From: Mucilaginibacter mali | Lineage (GTDB): Bacteria > Bacteroidota > Bacteroidia > Sphingobacteriales > Sphingobacteriaceae | Assembly: GCF_013283875.1 (NCBI RefSeq) | Contig: NZ_CP054139.1 | Coordinates: 3,224,001-3,288,000 of the forward strand | DNA: 64,000 nucleotides | Direction: 5' to 3' | Notes under the pieces: model-generated | What the model saw: only the letters and a program-made list of their open reading frames with translations | Databases searched by the model: none | What the model was told of the DNA's origin: nothing | Position numbers and translations under genes: made by a program | Shown here: piece by piece, positions 48,011-56,613 of the stretch | Layout: each line of letters opens with the position of its first letter | Position numbering within the stretch: the stretch's first letter is position 1

Positions 48011-48373
48011 AATGTTCTGTAGTTTGGTTTATAATTGAGCTGATGCCTGCAGGGCAGGTTTTACCTGGTTAGGGCGTATGTGTAATTGGTTTGTTTGCTT
48101 TTCAGGGCGGAAATTCCCGGGTCATACCTGCCGGTGGCGGAGCGAATGACATACCGTTGTTCGCAAAAAATAAACAAGGCATAGTAAAAGTTCTATCCAT
48201 AAATTCTCTCAATAAATTGGTTAATAAAAAGCCGGGGGTGGCTGGTTTACAATGATCCAAAAGTATAGGCAGAACACCTGTAAACTGAAATTTTGGACTA
48301 CATCACGACTACACACATCGAAAAAAACGTGGGAATGATTGTGAATAGCTGCAATGTTTGATACTTTTAAAAA
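48011..48373. promoter_or_regulatory. Divergent promoter region between susC and its regulator
   Basis: 363 bases without a gene. An inverted repeat TCCAAAA (48256-48262) / TTTTGGA (48291-48297) lies near the regulator side and may be an operator. The remainder shows no convincing secondary structure. Confidence 0.45.
48258..48265 (-). promoter_or_regulatory. Candidate -7 element for the beta-glucan susC operon
   Basis: On the minus strand TACTTTTG matches the Bacteroidota -7 consensus TAnnTTTG and overlaps the left arm of the inverted repeat. No clear -33 TTG at the standard distance was found, and the leader would be about 240 bases, so this is tentative. Confidence 0.3.
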
Positions 48374-51328
48374 ATGTTGAAGCCAGCAACATCACCCTAT
48401 ATGTTTTTACGACTTGTATTAATAATTGTTACGCTAACGTGTTTGCAAACGGCATTTGCGCAAACCTATATCGGCCGCCGCGAAACCATCAACTACGAAA
48501 AGAAACAATACAACGCCGGTACACAAAATTGGAAGATCAAGCAGGATGCCCAGGGCCGTGTGTACTTTGCCAATAACGAGGGGGTGCTGGTGTTTGATGG
48601 CGTGGCCTGGCAATTATACCCGCTGCCTAATAAAACCATCGTATGGTCGATTGAATTTGGCAGGGATAAAAAATTATATACGGGTGGGCAGGACGAGATC
48701 GGCTACTTTTCGCCCGGCAAAAATGGCAAGCTCGTTTTCTCATCCTTAAAAGACCTGCTACCCAAATCAGAACAAAAGTTTTCGGACGTATGGGATATTG
48801 TTGCCTACGGCGATGATATTTTCTTTCGCACCCGTACGCGGATCTTCCGTTACCATGCCGGCGGCATGACCCTTTACCCGGCCGTATCCTGGTTGTTTTT
48901 AGGTGTATGCCGCGATCAGCTCATCGCCCACGACGAGCAAAAAGGTATCCTGGTATTTAAAAACGGTAATTGGGAAAGTTATATCGACAAGCCATCACTG
49001 CCGGCCGGGTTTTACATTACCGGCATTACCCCATTTGGTAAAGACAGCAGCCTGGTGAACACCGCCAAAAACGGCAACTATATTTTAACAGGCAAACAGC
49101 TAAAGTATTGGGAACTGAGCGGTTTCGGCATTGATAACCACCAGCATTTCCTGAGTACACTGGCGCTTACCGACCATACCTTCCTGATCAGTACCTATAC
49201 CAACGGTATTTACCAGGTAGATCAAAACGGCAAGTTGATGGAAAATATCTCTAAAAAGGAGGGCCTTCAAAACAGCAACGTACGCTGCATGTTTATGGAT
49301 GCCGACCAGAACGTTTGGCTGGGGTTGGATAACGGCATCGACCTGGTAACTTATAACAATGCCGTTAAACTTATTAACCCGGCAATTTTTAAGGATGGCG
49401 GGGGCTTTTCCATCGCCCGGTATAAAAACAGCCTGTACTTTGCCCTGTCAAACGGTATTTACCAGTTGCCTATACAAAACATCCCCGACCTGAGCTACAC
49501 CAACGCTCCGTTTAAAATGGTGGCCGAGGGGCTTTCGTGGCATATCTCTACCGTAAACGATAACCTGCTCACCGGGCGCGATGACGGCCTTTTCCGTGTA
49601 AATGATGGCAAACTGACTCCCATCGCCACTAATCCCGGCTTTTGGATATTTGAACCAATACCCGGCTCTACCTTAATAGCCGCCGGCAATTACGAGGGGG
49701 TGCGCCTGTTAGATCAAAAGAACGACGCGTTTATTAATAAAGGCAACATCGGTAGTTTTAACGAGTCGGCGCGCTTTTTAGCGATAGATGATCATAACAA
49801 TATCTGGACATCGCACCCTTACCGGGGTATTTATAAACTTAGTCTCGATAACCCGAAGGCTAAGCTTTATACACAGGCACAGGGGCTGCCATCGGCTTTA
49901 AATAATTTTATCTTTAAGATCAGGAAACGGGTAGTGGCCGCTACCGAAAAAGGCATTTACGAATACAACGCCCAAACCGACAGGTTTGAAAAATCGGAGC
50001 AGTTTAAGGATATTTTTGGCGATATGAACCTGCGCTACCTGCAGGAAGACCCTGCCGGGAATATTTGGTTTGTGCGGGATAAGGAGATCGGCGTGATGGA
50101 TTTTTCATCGGCAAAACCAAGCCCGGTGTACATCCCCGAACTGAGCCGGCGCATACTAAGCGGCTTCGAGAACGTTTACCCTATTAACGAGCAGAACATT
50201 TTTGTAGGCAGCGAGAACGGCTTTTATCACATCAACTACGCCAAGTACAAAAAGAATATCCATCCGCTGGAGGTTTACATCCGCAAGGTGAAAGCAATTG
50301 CCAATACCGATAGCCTGCTGTTTGGCGGTTATTTTGGCAGCGCTAATGATGACGCTAAACAAGCTAAAACCAATATCCCATCACTAAGTTTCCGATGGAA
50401 CTCGCTGCATTTTGAATATTCCTCCCCTGTTTTCGAAGCGCAATCGAACGTTACCTATAGTTACTTTTTAGAAGGCTTTGACCAGGAATGGTCAGAATGG
50501 TCGAAAAAACCAGAGAAGGACTACACCAATTTGGCGGCAGGTACCTATACGTTTAAGGTAAAAGCCCGCAACCATCAGGATAACGAGTCGGCAATTTCGG
50601 CCTACACTTTTACCATCTTCCCGCCATGGTATCAAACCATTTGGGCCTACCTTGTTTACCTGGCCCTGATCATTTACCTGCTTTACTTTTTCTACAAGCG
50701 ACAGGAGATCAAGCACATTAAAGAGCGCGAGAACGAACTGATGCTACAGCGCCAAAAGAACGAAGAAGAGCAAAAGCAAATGGCCTACCAGCACCGACTT
50801 GAACTGGAGATATCGGAAAAAGAAGTGGTGAAACTGCGAAACGAAAAGCTGGAAAGCGAAATAGAATACAAAAACTCCGAACTGGCAACCACCGCGATGA
50901 CCCTGGTGCAGAAAAAGGAGTTCATCTTAAAAGTTAAAGAAGAATTGCAGCGGCTTCAAAAATCGGGCAGGGATACAATAGAGACGGTAGAGATCAAAAA
51001 AATAGTCCGCCTATTATCCGACGAGAAAAAAGTGAACGAGGAATGGGAACAATTCTCGGTACATTTTAATAAAGTGCACGCCGATTTTTTAACCATCGTT
51101 AAAGAACGTTACCCCAGCATTAACCAGCAGGAATTGAAGCTGGCCGCCTATCTCATCATGAATTTATCCAGTAAAGAGATTGCTCAACTGATGGCCATCT
51201 CCGTGCGCGGGGTCGAGATCAGCAGATACCGTTTACGCAAAAAACTACAGATCCCTACTGAGGTTAACCTGTTTGAATTTTTATTTGAGATACAGCGCGA
51301 ATGTATGAAAGGTTCCGCAACTGAGTGA
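48374..51328 (+). CDS. Propeller/Y_Y_Y transmembrane regulator with LuxR-type DNA-binding domain
   Basis: 984 residues. A Met at residue 10 (48401) starts a cleaner signal peptide and may be the true start. A periplasmic propeller of Reg_prop-type repeats covers about 40-640 (W-L-G-L-D-N-G-I-D, N-I-W-F-V-R-D), a Y_Y_Y domain about 670-750 (F-E-Y-S-S-P-V-F, then Y-T-F-K-V-K-A-R-N), and one membrane helix about 757-777. A long coiled coil follows (about 780-850), then a C-terminal LuxR-like helix-turn-helix (L-S-S-K-E-I-A-Q-L-M, V-E-I-S-R-Y-R-L-R-K-K). There is no kinase domain, so this is a one-step sensor-activator. Divergent from susC, it is the likely activator of the beta-glucan locus. Confidence 0.9.
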   Translation: MLKPATSPYMFLRLVLIIVTLTCLQTAFAQTYIGRRETINYEKKQYNAGTQNWKIKQDAQGRVYFANNEGVLVFDGVAWQLYPLPNKTIVWSIEFGRDKKLYTGGQDEIGYFSPGKNGKLVFSSLKDLLPKSEQKFSDVWDIVAYGDDIFFRTRTRIFRYHAGGMTLYPAVSWLFLGVCRDQLIAHDEQKGILVFKNGNWESYIDKPSLPAGFYITGITPFGKDSSLVNTAKNGNYILTGKQLKYWELSGFGIDNHQHFLSTLALTDHTFLISTYTNGIYQVDQNGKLMENISKKEGLQNSNVRCMFMDADQNVWLGLDNGIDLVTYNNAVKLINPAIFKDGGGFSIARYKNSLYFALSNGIYQLPIQNIPDLSYTNAPFKMVAEGLSWHISTVNDNLLTGRDDGLFRVNDGKLTPIATNPGFWIFEPIPGSTLIAAGNYEGVRLLDQKNDAFINKGNIGSFNESARFLAIDDHNNIWTSHPYRGIYKLSLDNPKAKLYTQAQGLPSALNNFIFKIRKRVVAATEKGIYEYNAQTDRFEKSEQFKDIFGDMNLRYLQEDPAGNIWFVRDKEIGVMDFSSAKPSPVYIPELSRRILSGFENVYPINEQNIFVGSENGFYHINYAKYKKNIHPLEVYIRKVKAIANTDSLLFGGYFGSANDDAKQAKTNIPSLSFRWNSLHFEYSSPVFEAQSNVTYSYFLEGFDQEWSEWSKKPEKDYTNLAAGTYTFKVKARNHQDNESAISAYTFTIFPPWYQTIWAYLVYLALIIYLLYFFYKRQEIKHIKERENELMLQRQKNEEEQKQMAYQHRLELEISEKEVVKLRNEKLESEIEYKNSELATTAMTLVQKKEFILKVKEELQRLQKSGRDTIETVEIKKIVRLLSDEKKVNEEWEQFSVHFNKVHADFLTIVKERYPSINQQELKLAAYLIMNLSSKEIAQLMAISVRGVEISRYRLRKKLQIPTEVNLFEFLFEIQRECMKGSATE

Positions 51329-51453
51329 CTGTTAAAACAGGAGGTTGCCGCCTGCCTTTAAGCCCCCGGTAAGCGTGTTTTTCAAATTAAATTCCTGTTA
51401 TATTTTTGTTATCCATGCTATGGTTTGCTAACCGCTTATTAATTTAGCATCCT

Positions 51454-51765
51454 ATGGACTACAATATCGTGACGTTGGAAATTGCCGACCTGCTCATACA
51501 TTTTGATTATTATGATCAATTGATCACTGGCAACCCAGAGGAGCAGGTTAAGATGAGAAACAAGCGACAGGAACACCTGGCCAATTTTTTTAATACCGAA
51601 GCTTTACAGACCGGGGCATACCTAAACCGCCCGCTATCTGAATGGAAGGAACTGATCGCCTCCCGTTTGCCCGGCTTTAAGAATGGCGAGATCCACGAAC
51701 TGGTGGAAAAACTGGAAAAGGATGTTAAAAAGATGAAGAAGCTGTATAAGGCTCAGCGCGATTAA
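51454..51765 (+). CDS. Small cytoplasmic helical protein, function unknown
   Basis: 103 residues, no signal peptide. Mostly charged helices; the C-terminal 35 residues (E-L-V-E-K-L-E-K-D-V-K-K-M-K-K-L) could form a coiled coil. No known motif was recognised. It stands alone between the regulator and a terminator, with 125 bases upstream for its own promoter. Confidence 0.6.
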   Translation: MDYNIVTLEIADLLIHFDYYDQLITGNPEEQVKMRNKRQEHLANFFNTEALQTGAYLNRPLSEWKELIASRLPGFKNGEIHELVEKLEKDVKKMKKLYKAQRD

Positions 51766-51792
51766 AAAGGGAAGCCGGCGACTCCCCTTTTT
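51764..51792. terminator. Bidirectional terminator
   Basis: AAAAAGGG pairs with CCCTTTTT around a loop containing CCGGCG. A and T runs on both flanks suit both the plus-strand gene ending at 51765 and the minus-strand gene ending at 51817. Confidence 0.8.
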
Positions 51793-51816
51793 AATTATCG
51801 TAACAAAACCACCCCT

Positions 51817-52266
51817 TTAATCAGGCAACTGGCGATTTAATGTCATACTTGTTGCCACAGGCGCATCGGCCGGGTAGCTGGTGTAGTGCAATATTAACCT
51901 ATTGCCGTCCAACTGGTAAGTGGCATTATCAAACAAAGTTCCGGTAAACGGCGTCCGGTATATCACCTGGTTATTTTTCTGGCGGATAACGATCTCCTTA
52001 AAACTTGTGGATAGCTGATGACCATCGGTACTGTAAGTGCCATTGATACGGGTCGTCAGCACATTCGCCGGATCGGTATAGTCACGTACCACATAAAAAA
52101 TGCTGTCCTTGTAAAAATCAAGGCCCCTTGTCATCGTAGTAGAAATGGGCGGCTCGCTCCATGAACCGGTCAGGCCACTATTAACTCCCAGTTGCGCGTT
52201 GTCTTTTTTACAAGCCCCCGCCAACAGCAGGATGGACAGAAATGTACCTAATAAGATCGGTTTCAT
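51817..52266 (-). CDS. Lipocalin-like lipoprotein, function unknown
   Basis: 149 residues with lipobox A-G-A-C (Cys19) then Lys-Lys. The mature part is a chain of beta-strands beginning G-L-T-G-S-W-S, like the start of small lipocalin-type barrels in Bacteroidota (G-x-W near the N-terminus), and includes Y-Q-L-D-G-N-R-L-I-L-H-Y. No catalytic motif. It is probably monocistronic. Confidence 0.65.
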   Translation of the reverse strand: MKPILLGTFLSILLLAGACKKDNAQLGVNSGLTGSWSEPPISTTMTRGLDFYKDSIFYVVRDYTDPANVLTTRINGTYSTDGHQLSTSFKEIVIRQKNNQVIYRTPFTGTLFDNATYQLDGNRLILHYTSYPADAPVATSMTLNRQLPD

Positions 52267-52371
52267 ATGCGTGTGATTTTATAATCATTACGCAGTACCC
52301 AGACTTATTGCTACATAGTAAAAACCGTTTTAATTAAAAAATGCAGCAACGCGTTAGTCTGTTCACATTTG

Positions 52372-53091
52372 TTAATGCGTTTGTATCAGTTTTTCCAAAT
52401 CCTCGCGAAAACTGCGCCCTACCGGGATGTGGTGCCCGTTCAGCAGGATGTAATTTCGCTCTAACTGATTGACTTTTTGCAGGTTCACAATAAAGGATTT
52501 ATGTACGCGAATAAAACGGTTAGATGGAAAAATGCCAAGCATGGCTTTAACCGAACCCTTGAGCAGGATCTTTTTTGCAGGCGTATAGATCACCGCGTAA
52601 TCTTTTAGCCCTTGTATATGCGTAACCTCGCTAAACTGGAGCTTAATGCGCTGCACACCACTTTTTACAAAAATAAAATCGTTGTTGTGCTCACTCGTAT
52701 CCGGCAGTTGGCTATGTTCCTTTAAGTCCAGTAATTCACGGGCCCTGGTTATGGCCAGTTCAAAACGGTCGAAAGCGATGGGTTTTAGCAGGAAATCGAT
52801 CACGCCCAGTTCATAACCATCAAAAGCATAATTACGGTAGGCAGTGGTAAAAATGGTGAGCGGTGGGTCGGGTAAGCGCTTCAGGAATTCGATACCCGTC
52901 ATCTCGGGCATTTCTATATCCAGCAAAAGCAGGCCGGCGGTTTGCTTTTCCAAATAAAGCAAAGCCTCCTTAGCATTAGGGAAAAGATGCACGCTTTGTA
53001 TCCCGGCTATTCTTTTCAAATACCCTTCAAGCACTTCGCGCGCCAGCGGTTCGTCGTCCACTACAACAATATTTAGCGCTGTTTCCATCAT
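52372..53091 (-). CDS. LytTR-family response regulator
   Basis: 239 residues. Receiver domain (about 6-120) with the acidic pair V-V-D-D-E and phospho-acceptor Asp58 in L-L-L-L-D-I-E-M-P, and T-T-A-Y near 82. LytTR DNA-binding domain (about 140-235; F-I-R-V-H-K-S-F-I-V-N and P-V-G-R-S-F). It overlaps the histidine kinase gene by 4 bases (ATGA) and receives phosphate from it. Possible targets are the divergent genes at 54343 and 54801, whose promoters share the 205-base gap with the kinase gene. Confidence 0.95.
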   Translation of the reverse strand: MMETALNIVVVDDEPLAREVLEGYLKRIAGIQSVHLFPNAKEALLYLEKQTAGLLLLDIEMPEMTGIEFLKRLPDPPLTIFTTAYRNYAFDGYELGVIDFLLKPIAFDRFELAITRARELLDLKEHSQLPDTSEHNNDFIFVKSGVQRIKLQFSEVTHIQGLKDYAVIYTPAKKILLKGSVKAMLGIFPSNRFIRVHKSFIVNLQKVNQLERNYILLNGHHIPVGRSFREDLEKLIQTH

Positions 53092-54137
53092 AGGTCAATA
53101 ACAAGTGTGGCTTTATAAGTAGTGGCACTATCCTCTAACTGTAACCGGTGCCTGCCGGGATAAAGCAACTCCAGCCGTTTGTGCAAATTATCGAGCCCTA
53201 TGCCACCTTTATGATGGCGGGCGGGTGCTGCCGGTTTTGAGTTCTCTACCCTTGCAGTCAACACCGATCCGTTTAGATCGATATTAACTTTTAGCCAGCC
53301 ATTATCGGTTTGCTTGCCCAAACCATGCTTAAAAGCGTTTTCTACCACGGGCAGTAATAACAGGGGCGCTATCCGCTGGCCTTCAGCCGCCGGATCTGTA
53401 CTTAAGCTAATTAACGCGTTGCCGTTAAAGCGAAGCCGTTCAAGTTCAATATAATTGTGCAGGTATGTTAATTCCTTACCCAGCAGTACTTTTTCATCAT
53501 TACTGTCATACAGCATATATTCCATCATGGCCGAGAGCTTCAGCACCACATCAGGCGCCAGGTCTGATTTTTTAAGCGTCAGGGCATACAGGTTGTTCAG
53601 GATATTAAATAAAAAGTGTGGGTTAACCTGCGCGCGCAAAAAATCAACCTCGGCATTCAATTTTTCTACCGTGATGCGCTGGATAAGCAGTTGTTGCCCG
53701 TACCAGTCAAGGCTCAGCTTCAGGGCCAGCATCAACCCCAGGTACCATAAGGCACTGAAGAAATTATAGGAGAGCGCTTCGGCGAGATTGCTGTTATACA
53801 TGGGGCCAACCACATAACCATACAGGTAAAAATCATACAGAGTTTGGATGAACAGGTAAGCGATGAGCGATAGCAATATGGCCGCACCATAAGCCACATA
53901 CCGTTTACCGGCCAGGTATTTAGGCAAAAAATAATGCAGGTTAAGGTAAGCGATGATAATAAGCAACAGGATGCGCCCCGAAACGCAGGCGAAAAAATAA
54001 GGCAGGTTGGCTTTATAGATCAGGTAGCGTTTTTCATACAAAAAAAAGCCTGTAACCAATATCCAGTAAGCGCCGTGGATCAGGGTATTTTTGGTTAAGA
54101 TGCCGCGTTTTTTAAATATTTTTTCCGAATGGTGCAT
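53088..54137 (-). CDS. LytS/YehU-type sensor histidine kinase
   Basis: 349 residues: four predicted membrane helices (about 20-35, 48-68, 80-100, 122-142) with no large outer domain, then the His_kinase domain with phospho-accepting His174 in V-N-P-H-F-L-F-N, and an ATPase domain (P-V-V-E-N-A-F-K-H-G and G-G-I-G-L-D-N). Kinases of this type pair with LytTR regulators, as here. The signal is unknown. Confidence 0.94.
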   Translation of the reverse strand: MHHSEKIFKKRGILTKNTLIHGAYWILVTGFFLYEKRYLIYKANLPYFFACVSGRILLLIIIAYLNLHYFLPKYLAGKRYVAYGAAILLSLIAYLFIQTLYDFYLYGYVVGPMYNSNLAEALSYNFFSALWYLGLMLALKLSLDWYGQQLLIQRITVEKLNAEVDFLRAQVNPHFLFNILNNLYALTLKKSDLAPDVVLKLSAMMEYMLYDSNDEKVLLGKELTYLHNYIELERLRFNGNALISLSTDPAAEGQRIAPLLLLPVVENAFKHGLGKQTDNGWLKVNIDLNGSVLTARVENSKPAAPARHHKGGIGLDNLHKRLELLYPGRHRLQLEDSATTYKATLVIDL

Positions 54138-54342
54138 TTACAGCGTATCAATATGTTTTAAAGGAAGCCAAAAGCCCCGGGGCCGCAAAATTATATCGAC
54201 GAACGACCTAAAAAGTAGAGGAATATAAGTATAAAAAACAGATATCTATTATATCGGTTGTTGCTCTACTATTTTTCACGCGTGTTTTTTACCTGCGTAC
54301 TATTGTGTCAATCAATACAATAATTCATTAAAAAACAATCGT

Positions 54343-54804
54343 ATGAAAAAGATCAGGATCCCACTGGCGTTCATCACTGTATGTACGCTCATTACATTAG
54401 CCATCAGCACATTAAGTTTCACCACCTGGTTTGGACTGGACACTTACGAGATCTATCTCAACAACCAATCTGTGTTTCGCCAGGCTATTAATCAACCGGT
54501 AAATTTAAGGGTACTGCAATTAGATAAAGCCGCCGCGACCGATCAGCTACAGGTGCTTTACAGGCATTGCCGTAAAGATAATGGCCCTGGTACCGGCCGC
54601 AGTATCGCGCTGAAAGATGAAACCGGAAGCACGTTGCGCAAATGGGATTTTGCCGACCCTACAGGCACAAACCCGAAAATGACCATTGCCATGCGCGACC
54701 TGCTACAGATTGCCGGCAAAAACACCGGGCACCGGCTTAGCCTGTATTATACCGCGCACGAGCTGGAAAAGGAAGAAATGCTCTCCATGCTCCGTTTTAA
54801 ATGA
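54343..54804 (+). CDS. Membrane-anchored or secreted protein, function unknown
   Basis: 153 residues with one N-terminal hydrophobic segment (about 7-27) that may be a signal peptide or anchor. The outer part has a short motif L-D-T-Y-E-I-Y-L-N-N-Q, then mixed alpha/beta sequence. No family was recognised. The stop overlaps the ATG of the interrupted receptor gene by 4 bases, so both were translated together, and loss of the receptor probably affects this protein's role. Confidence 0.7.
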   Translation: MKKIRIPLAFITVCTLITLAISTLSFTTWFGLDTYEIYLNNQSVFRQAINQPVNLRVLQLDKAAATDQLQVLYRHCRKDNGPGTGRSIALKDETGSTLRKWDFADPTGTNPKMTIAMRDLLQIAGKNTGHRLSLYYTAHELEKEEMLSMLRFK

Positions 54805-54878
54805 GATATTTCCTTTTGATGGTATTTTGCTGCTTCTGGTTGTTACAAAGCCGGGCGCAAAAGGTGGATAGCCTTAAG
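54801..54878 (+). pseudogene. 5' fragment of a TonB-receptor-type outer membrane protein, cut by an IS
   Basis: ATG at 54801 begins a signal peptide (M-R-Y-F-L-L-M-V-F-C-C-F-W-L-L) and seven further codons, ending at Lys (54876-54878) where the IS1182-family element starts. The frame then runs into the IS and stops at 54930-54932. The remaining gene resumes at 56614 in the same phase: ...D-S-L-K then I-Q-L-Q-T-V-V-I-R-G-Q. Confidence 0.85.
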
Positions 54879-56613
54879 AGGCTGTCTCAAAAGCGAGGCA
54901 GCCTCTTTGTTTTTGAGCGTAATTTTCAGTAACTTAAAGGCATGGGAGGAAAAGTAGTCTTTAAGGAATATGATCCTGACCAGTTAACCTTTTTACCGTA
55001 TAAACTGGAGGAACTGGTACCGCAGGGTCATCCGGTACGTATTGTATCGAAGGTGGTCGATCAGGTAGATGTTAAACCGATTAACCGCAAGTATAAAGGC
55101 GGCGGGGCATCCAGCTTTCATCCGCGGCTGATGCTCAAGCTGCTGATCTACGGTTATCTGACCAACACGTATTCTTCACGGAAGTTGGAAGACCAGGCCG
55201 CGCAGAATGTACATTTCATGTGGCTTTTAGGCATGAAAAAGCCTGATCACAATACCATCAACCGTTTCCGGAGCGAGAAGCTGTCGGGTGTTTTAAAGGA
55301 GATCTTCTCACAGATCGTATTGTTATTACAGCAGGAAGGTATCGTCTCGCTGAAAGAAGCTGTTTTTACCGATGGTACCAAGATCGAATCGGTAGCGAAC
55401 AAGTACACTTTTGTATGGGGCAAAAGCATTAAGAACAGCAAGGAGAAGATGAAAGCCCAATTGGATGAACTGTGGAGTTATGCGCAAACCATCGCTGCCG
55501 AAGAACTTAAAGACACCGCACCGCTGGAATACAGCGAGATCAACCCGGAAAAAGTAAAAGAAACGATCTCAAAGATCAACGCCGCCCTGGACGATAAGGA
55601 AGATGTCGATAAGAAAGTAAGGCAGAAGCTGAACTATGCCAAAAAGCACTGGCCGGAGAACCTGGCCCGGTATGACGAGCAGGAAAAGCTGTTAGGCGGT
55701 CGCAACAGCTTTTCGAAGACCGACCCGGGTGCCACCTTCATGCGGATGAAAGAAGACCCTATGCTGAACGGGCAGCTTAAACCCGGATACAATCTGCAGA
55801 TCTCCACCCAGGAGCAGTTCATCTTGAACTATAGCCTGCACCAAACCACAACCGATTACCAGACCCTTCCATCACACATCGAACAATACGAAACTTTATA
55901 TCATGCACTTCCAAAAGCGGTAGTGGCCGATGCGGGCTACGGTTCGGACGAGAACTATGGCGTATTACAGCAAAAAGGCATTGAAGCTTATATCAAATAC
56001 AACACGTTCGACCAGGAACAAAATAAAGGCATCAAAGCATTCGGTAATGACAGTTTGCACTATAATGAACAGGAAGATTACCTGGTATGTCCGATGGGAC
56101 AACACATGCAGCATATCGGCACCGGGCAGCGGGTCTCCACATCCGGCTATGTGCAACTGATCAGCCGCTATCAGGCGCAGAATTGTGAAAACTGCCCCAT
56201 GCGGGGCGTTTGTCACCAAGCAGCCGGTAACCGCGTGGTGGAGATCAACCACAGCCTTAGAATACACAAGCAGATAGCGAAAGAAAGATTGAATACCGAA
56301 CAGGGCATCAAATACCGAAAGCGACGGCCCGCAGATGTCGAACCGGTGTTCGCCAACCTGAAGCATAATCACGGCTTCAGGCGATTCCTGCTGAAGGGAA
56401 TGTCCAAAACCGAGGTCGAAATAGGGTTATTATCCATCGCACATAACCTCAGAAAGTGGAAAGCCTGATAAAAAAGGCTTTTTATCCGATAAAAACACCT
56501 GAACCAACTCAAAAAAATCGAAAGCAGGCTGATACAGTCCCGCTTTCCTAATAACTCATCTAAATCGGCATCAACGAAAAAACCGCCTCATAATTGACTT
56601 ATGAGACGGCCTC
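54878..56613 (+). mobile_element. IS1182-family insertion sequence, 1736 bp
   Basis: Terminal inverted repeats are GAGGCTGTCTCAAAAG at the left end and its imperfect inverse, GAGGCCGTCTCATAAG, read inward from the right end. A single transposase gene fills the element. A hairpin GAGGCTG...CAGCCTC occupies the left end. No target-site duplication is evident: the left flank ends CTTAA(G) and the right begins ATTCAA. The first G of the element may belong to the flank. Confidence 0.93.
54942..56468 (+). CDS. IS1182-family DDE transposase
   Basis: 508 residues, complete and apparently intact. The N-terminal region (L-V-P-Q-G-H-P-V-R, H-P-R-L-M-L-K-L-L-I-Y-G-Y) is the DUF772 domain typical of this family. 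The catalytic acidic residues probably include Asp in F-T-D-G-T-K-I-E-S, Asp in V-V-A-D-A-G-Y-G-S-D, and Glu in T-E-V-E-I-G-L-L-S. A Cys cluster (C-E-N-C-P-M-R-G-V-C) is also typical. The element could still be mobile. Confidence 0.95.
   Translation: MGGKVVFKEYDPDQLTFLPYKLEELVPQGHPVRIVSKVVDQVDVKPINRKYKGGGASSFHPRLMLKLLIYGYLTNTYSSRKLEDQAAQNVHFMWLLGMKKPDHNTINRFRSEKLSGVLKEIFSQIVLLLQQEGIVSLKEAVFTDGTKIESVANKYTFVWGKSIKNSKEKMKAQLDELWSYAQTIAAEELKDTAPLEYSEINPEKVKETISKINAALDDKEDVDKKVRQKLNYAKKHWPENLARYDEQEKLLGGRNSFSKTDPGATFMRMKEDPMLNGQLKPGYNLQISTQEQFILNYSLHQTTTDYQTLPSHIEQYETLYHALPKAVVADAGYGSDENYGVLQQKGIEAYIKYNTFDQEQNKGIKAFGNDSLHYNEQEDYLVCPMGQHMQHIGTGQRVSTSGYVQLISRYQAQNCENCPMRGVCHQAAGNRVVEINHSLRIHKQIAKERLNTEQGIKYRKRRPADVEPVFANLKHNHGFRRFLLKGMSKTEVEIGLLSIAHNLRKWKA

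Noticed and set aside
54880..54906. Stand-alone terminator (GAGGCTG...CAGCCTC)
   Set aside because: The hairpin is part of the left end of the IS1182-family element.
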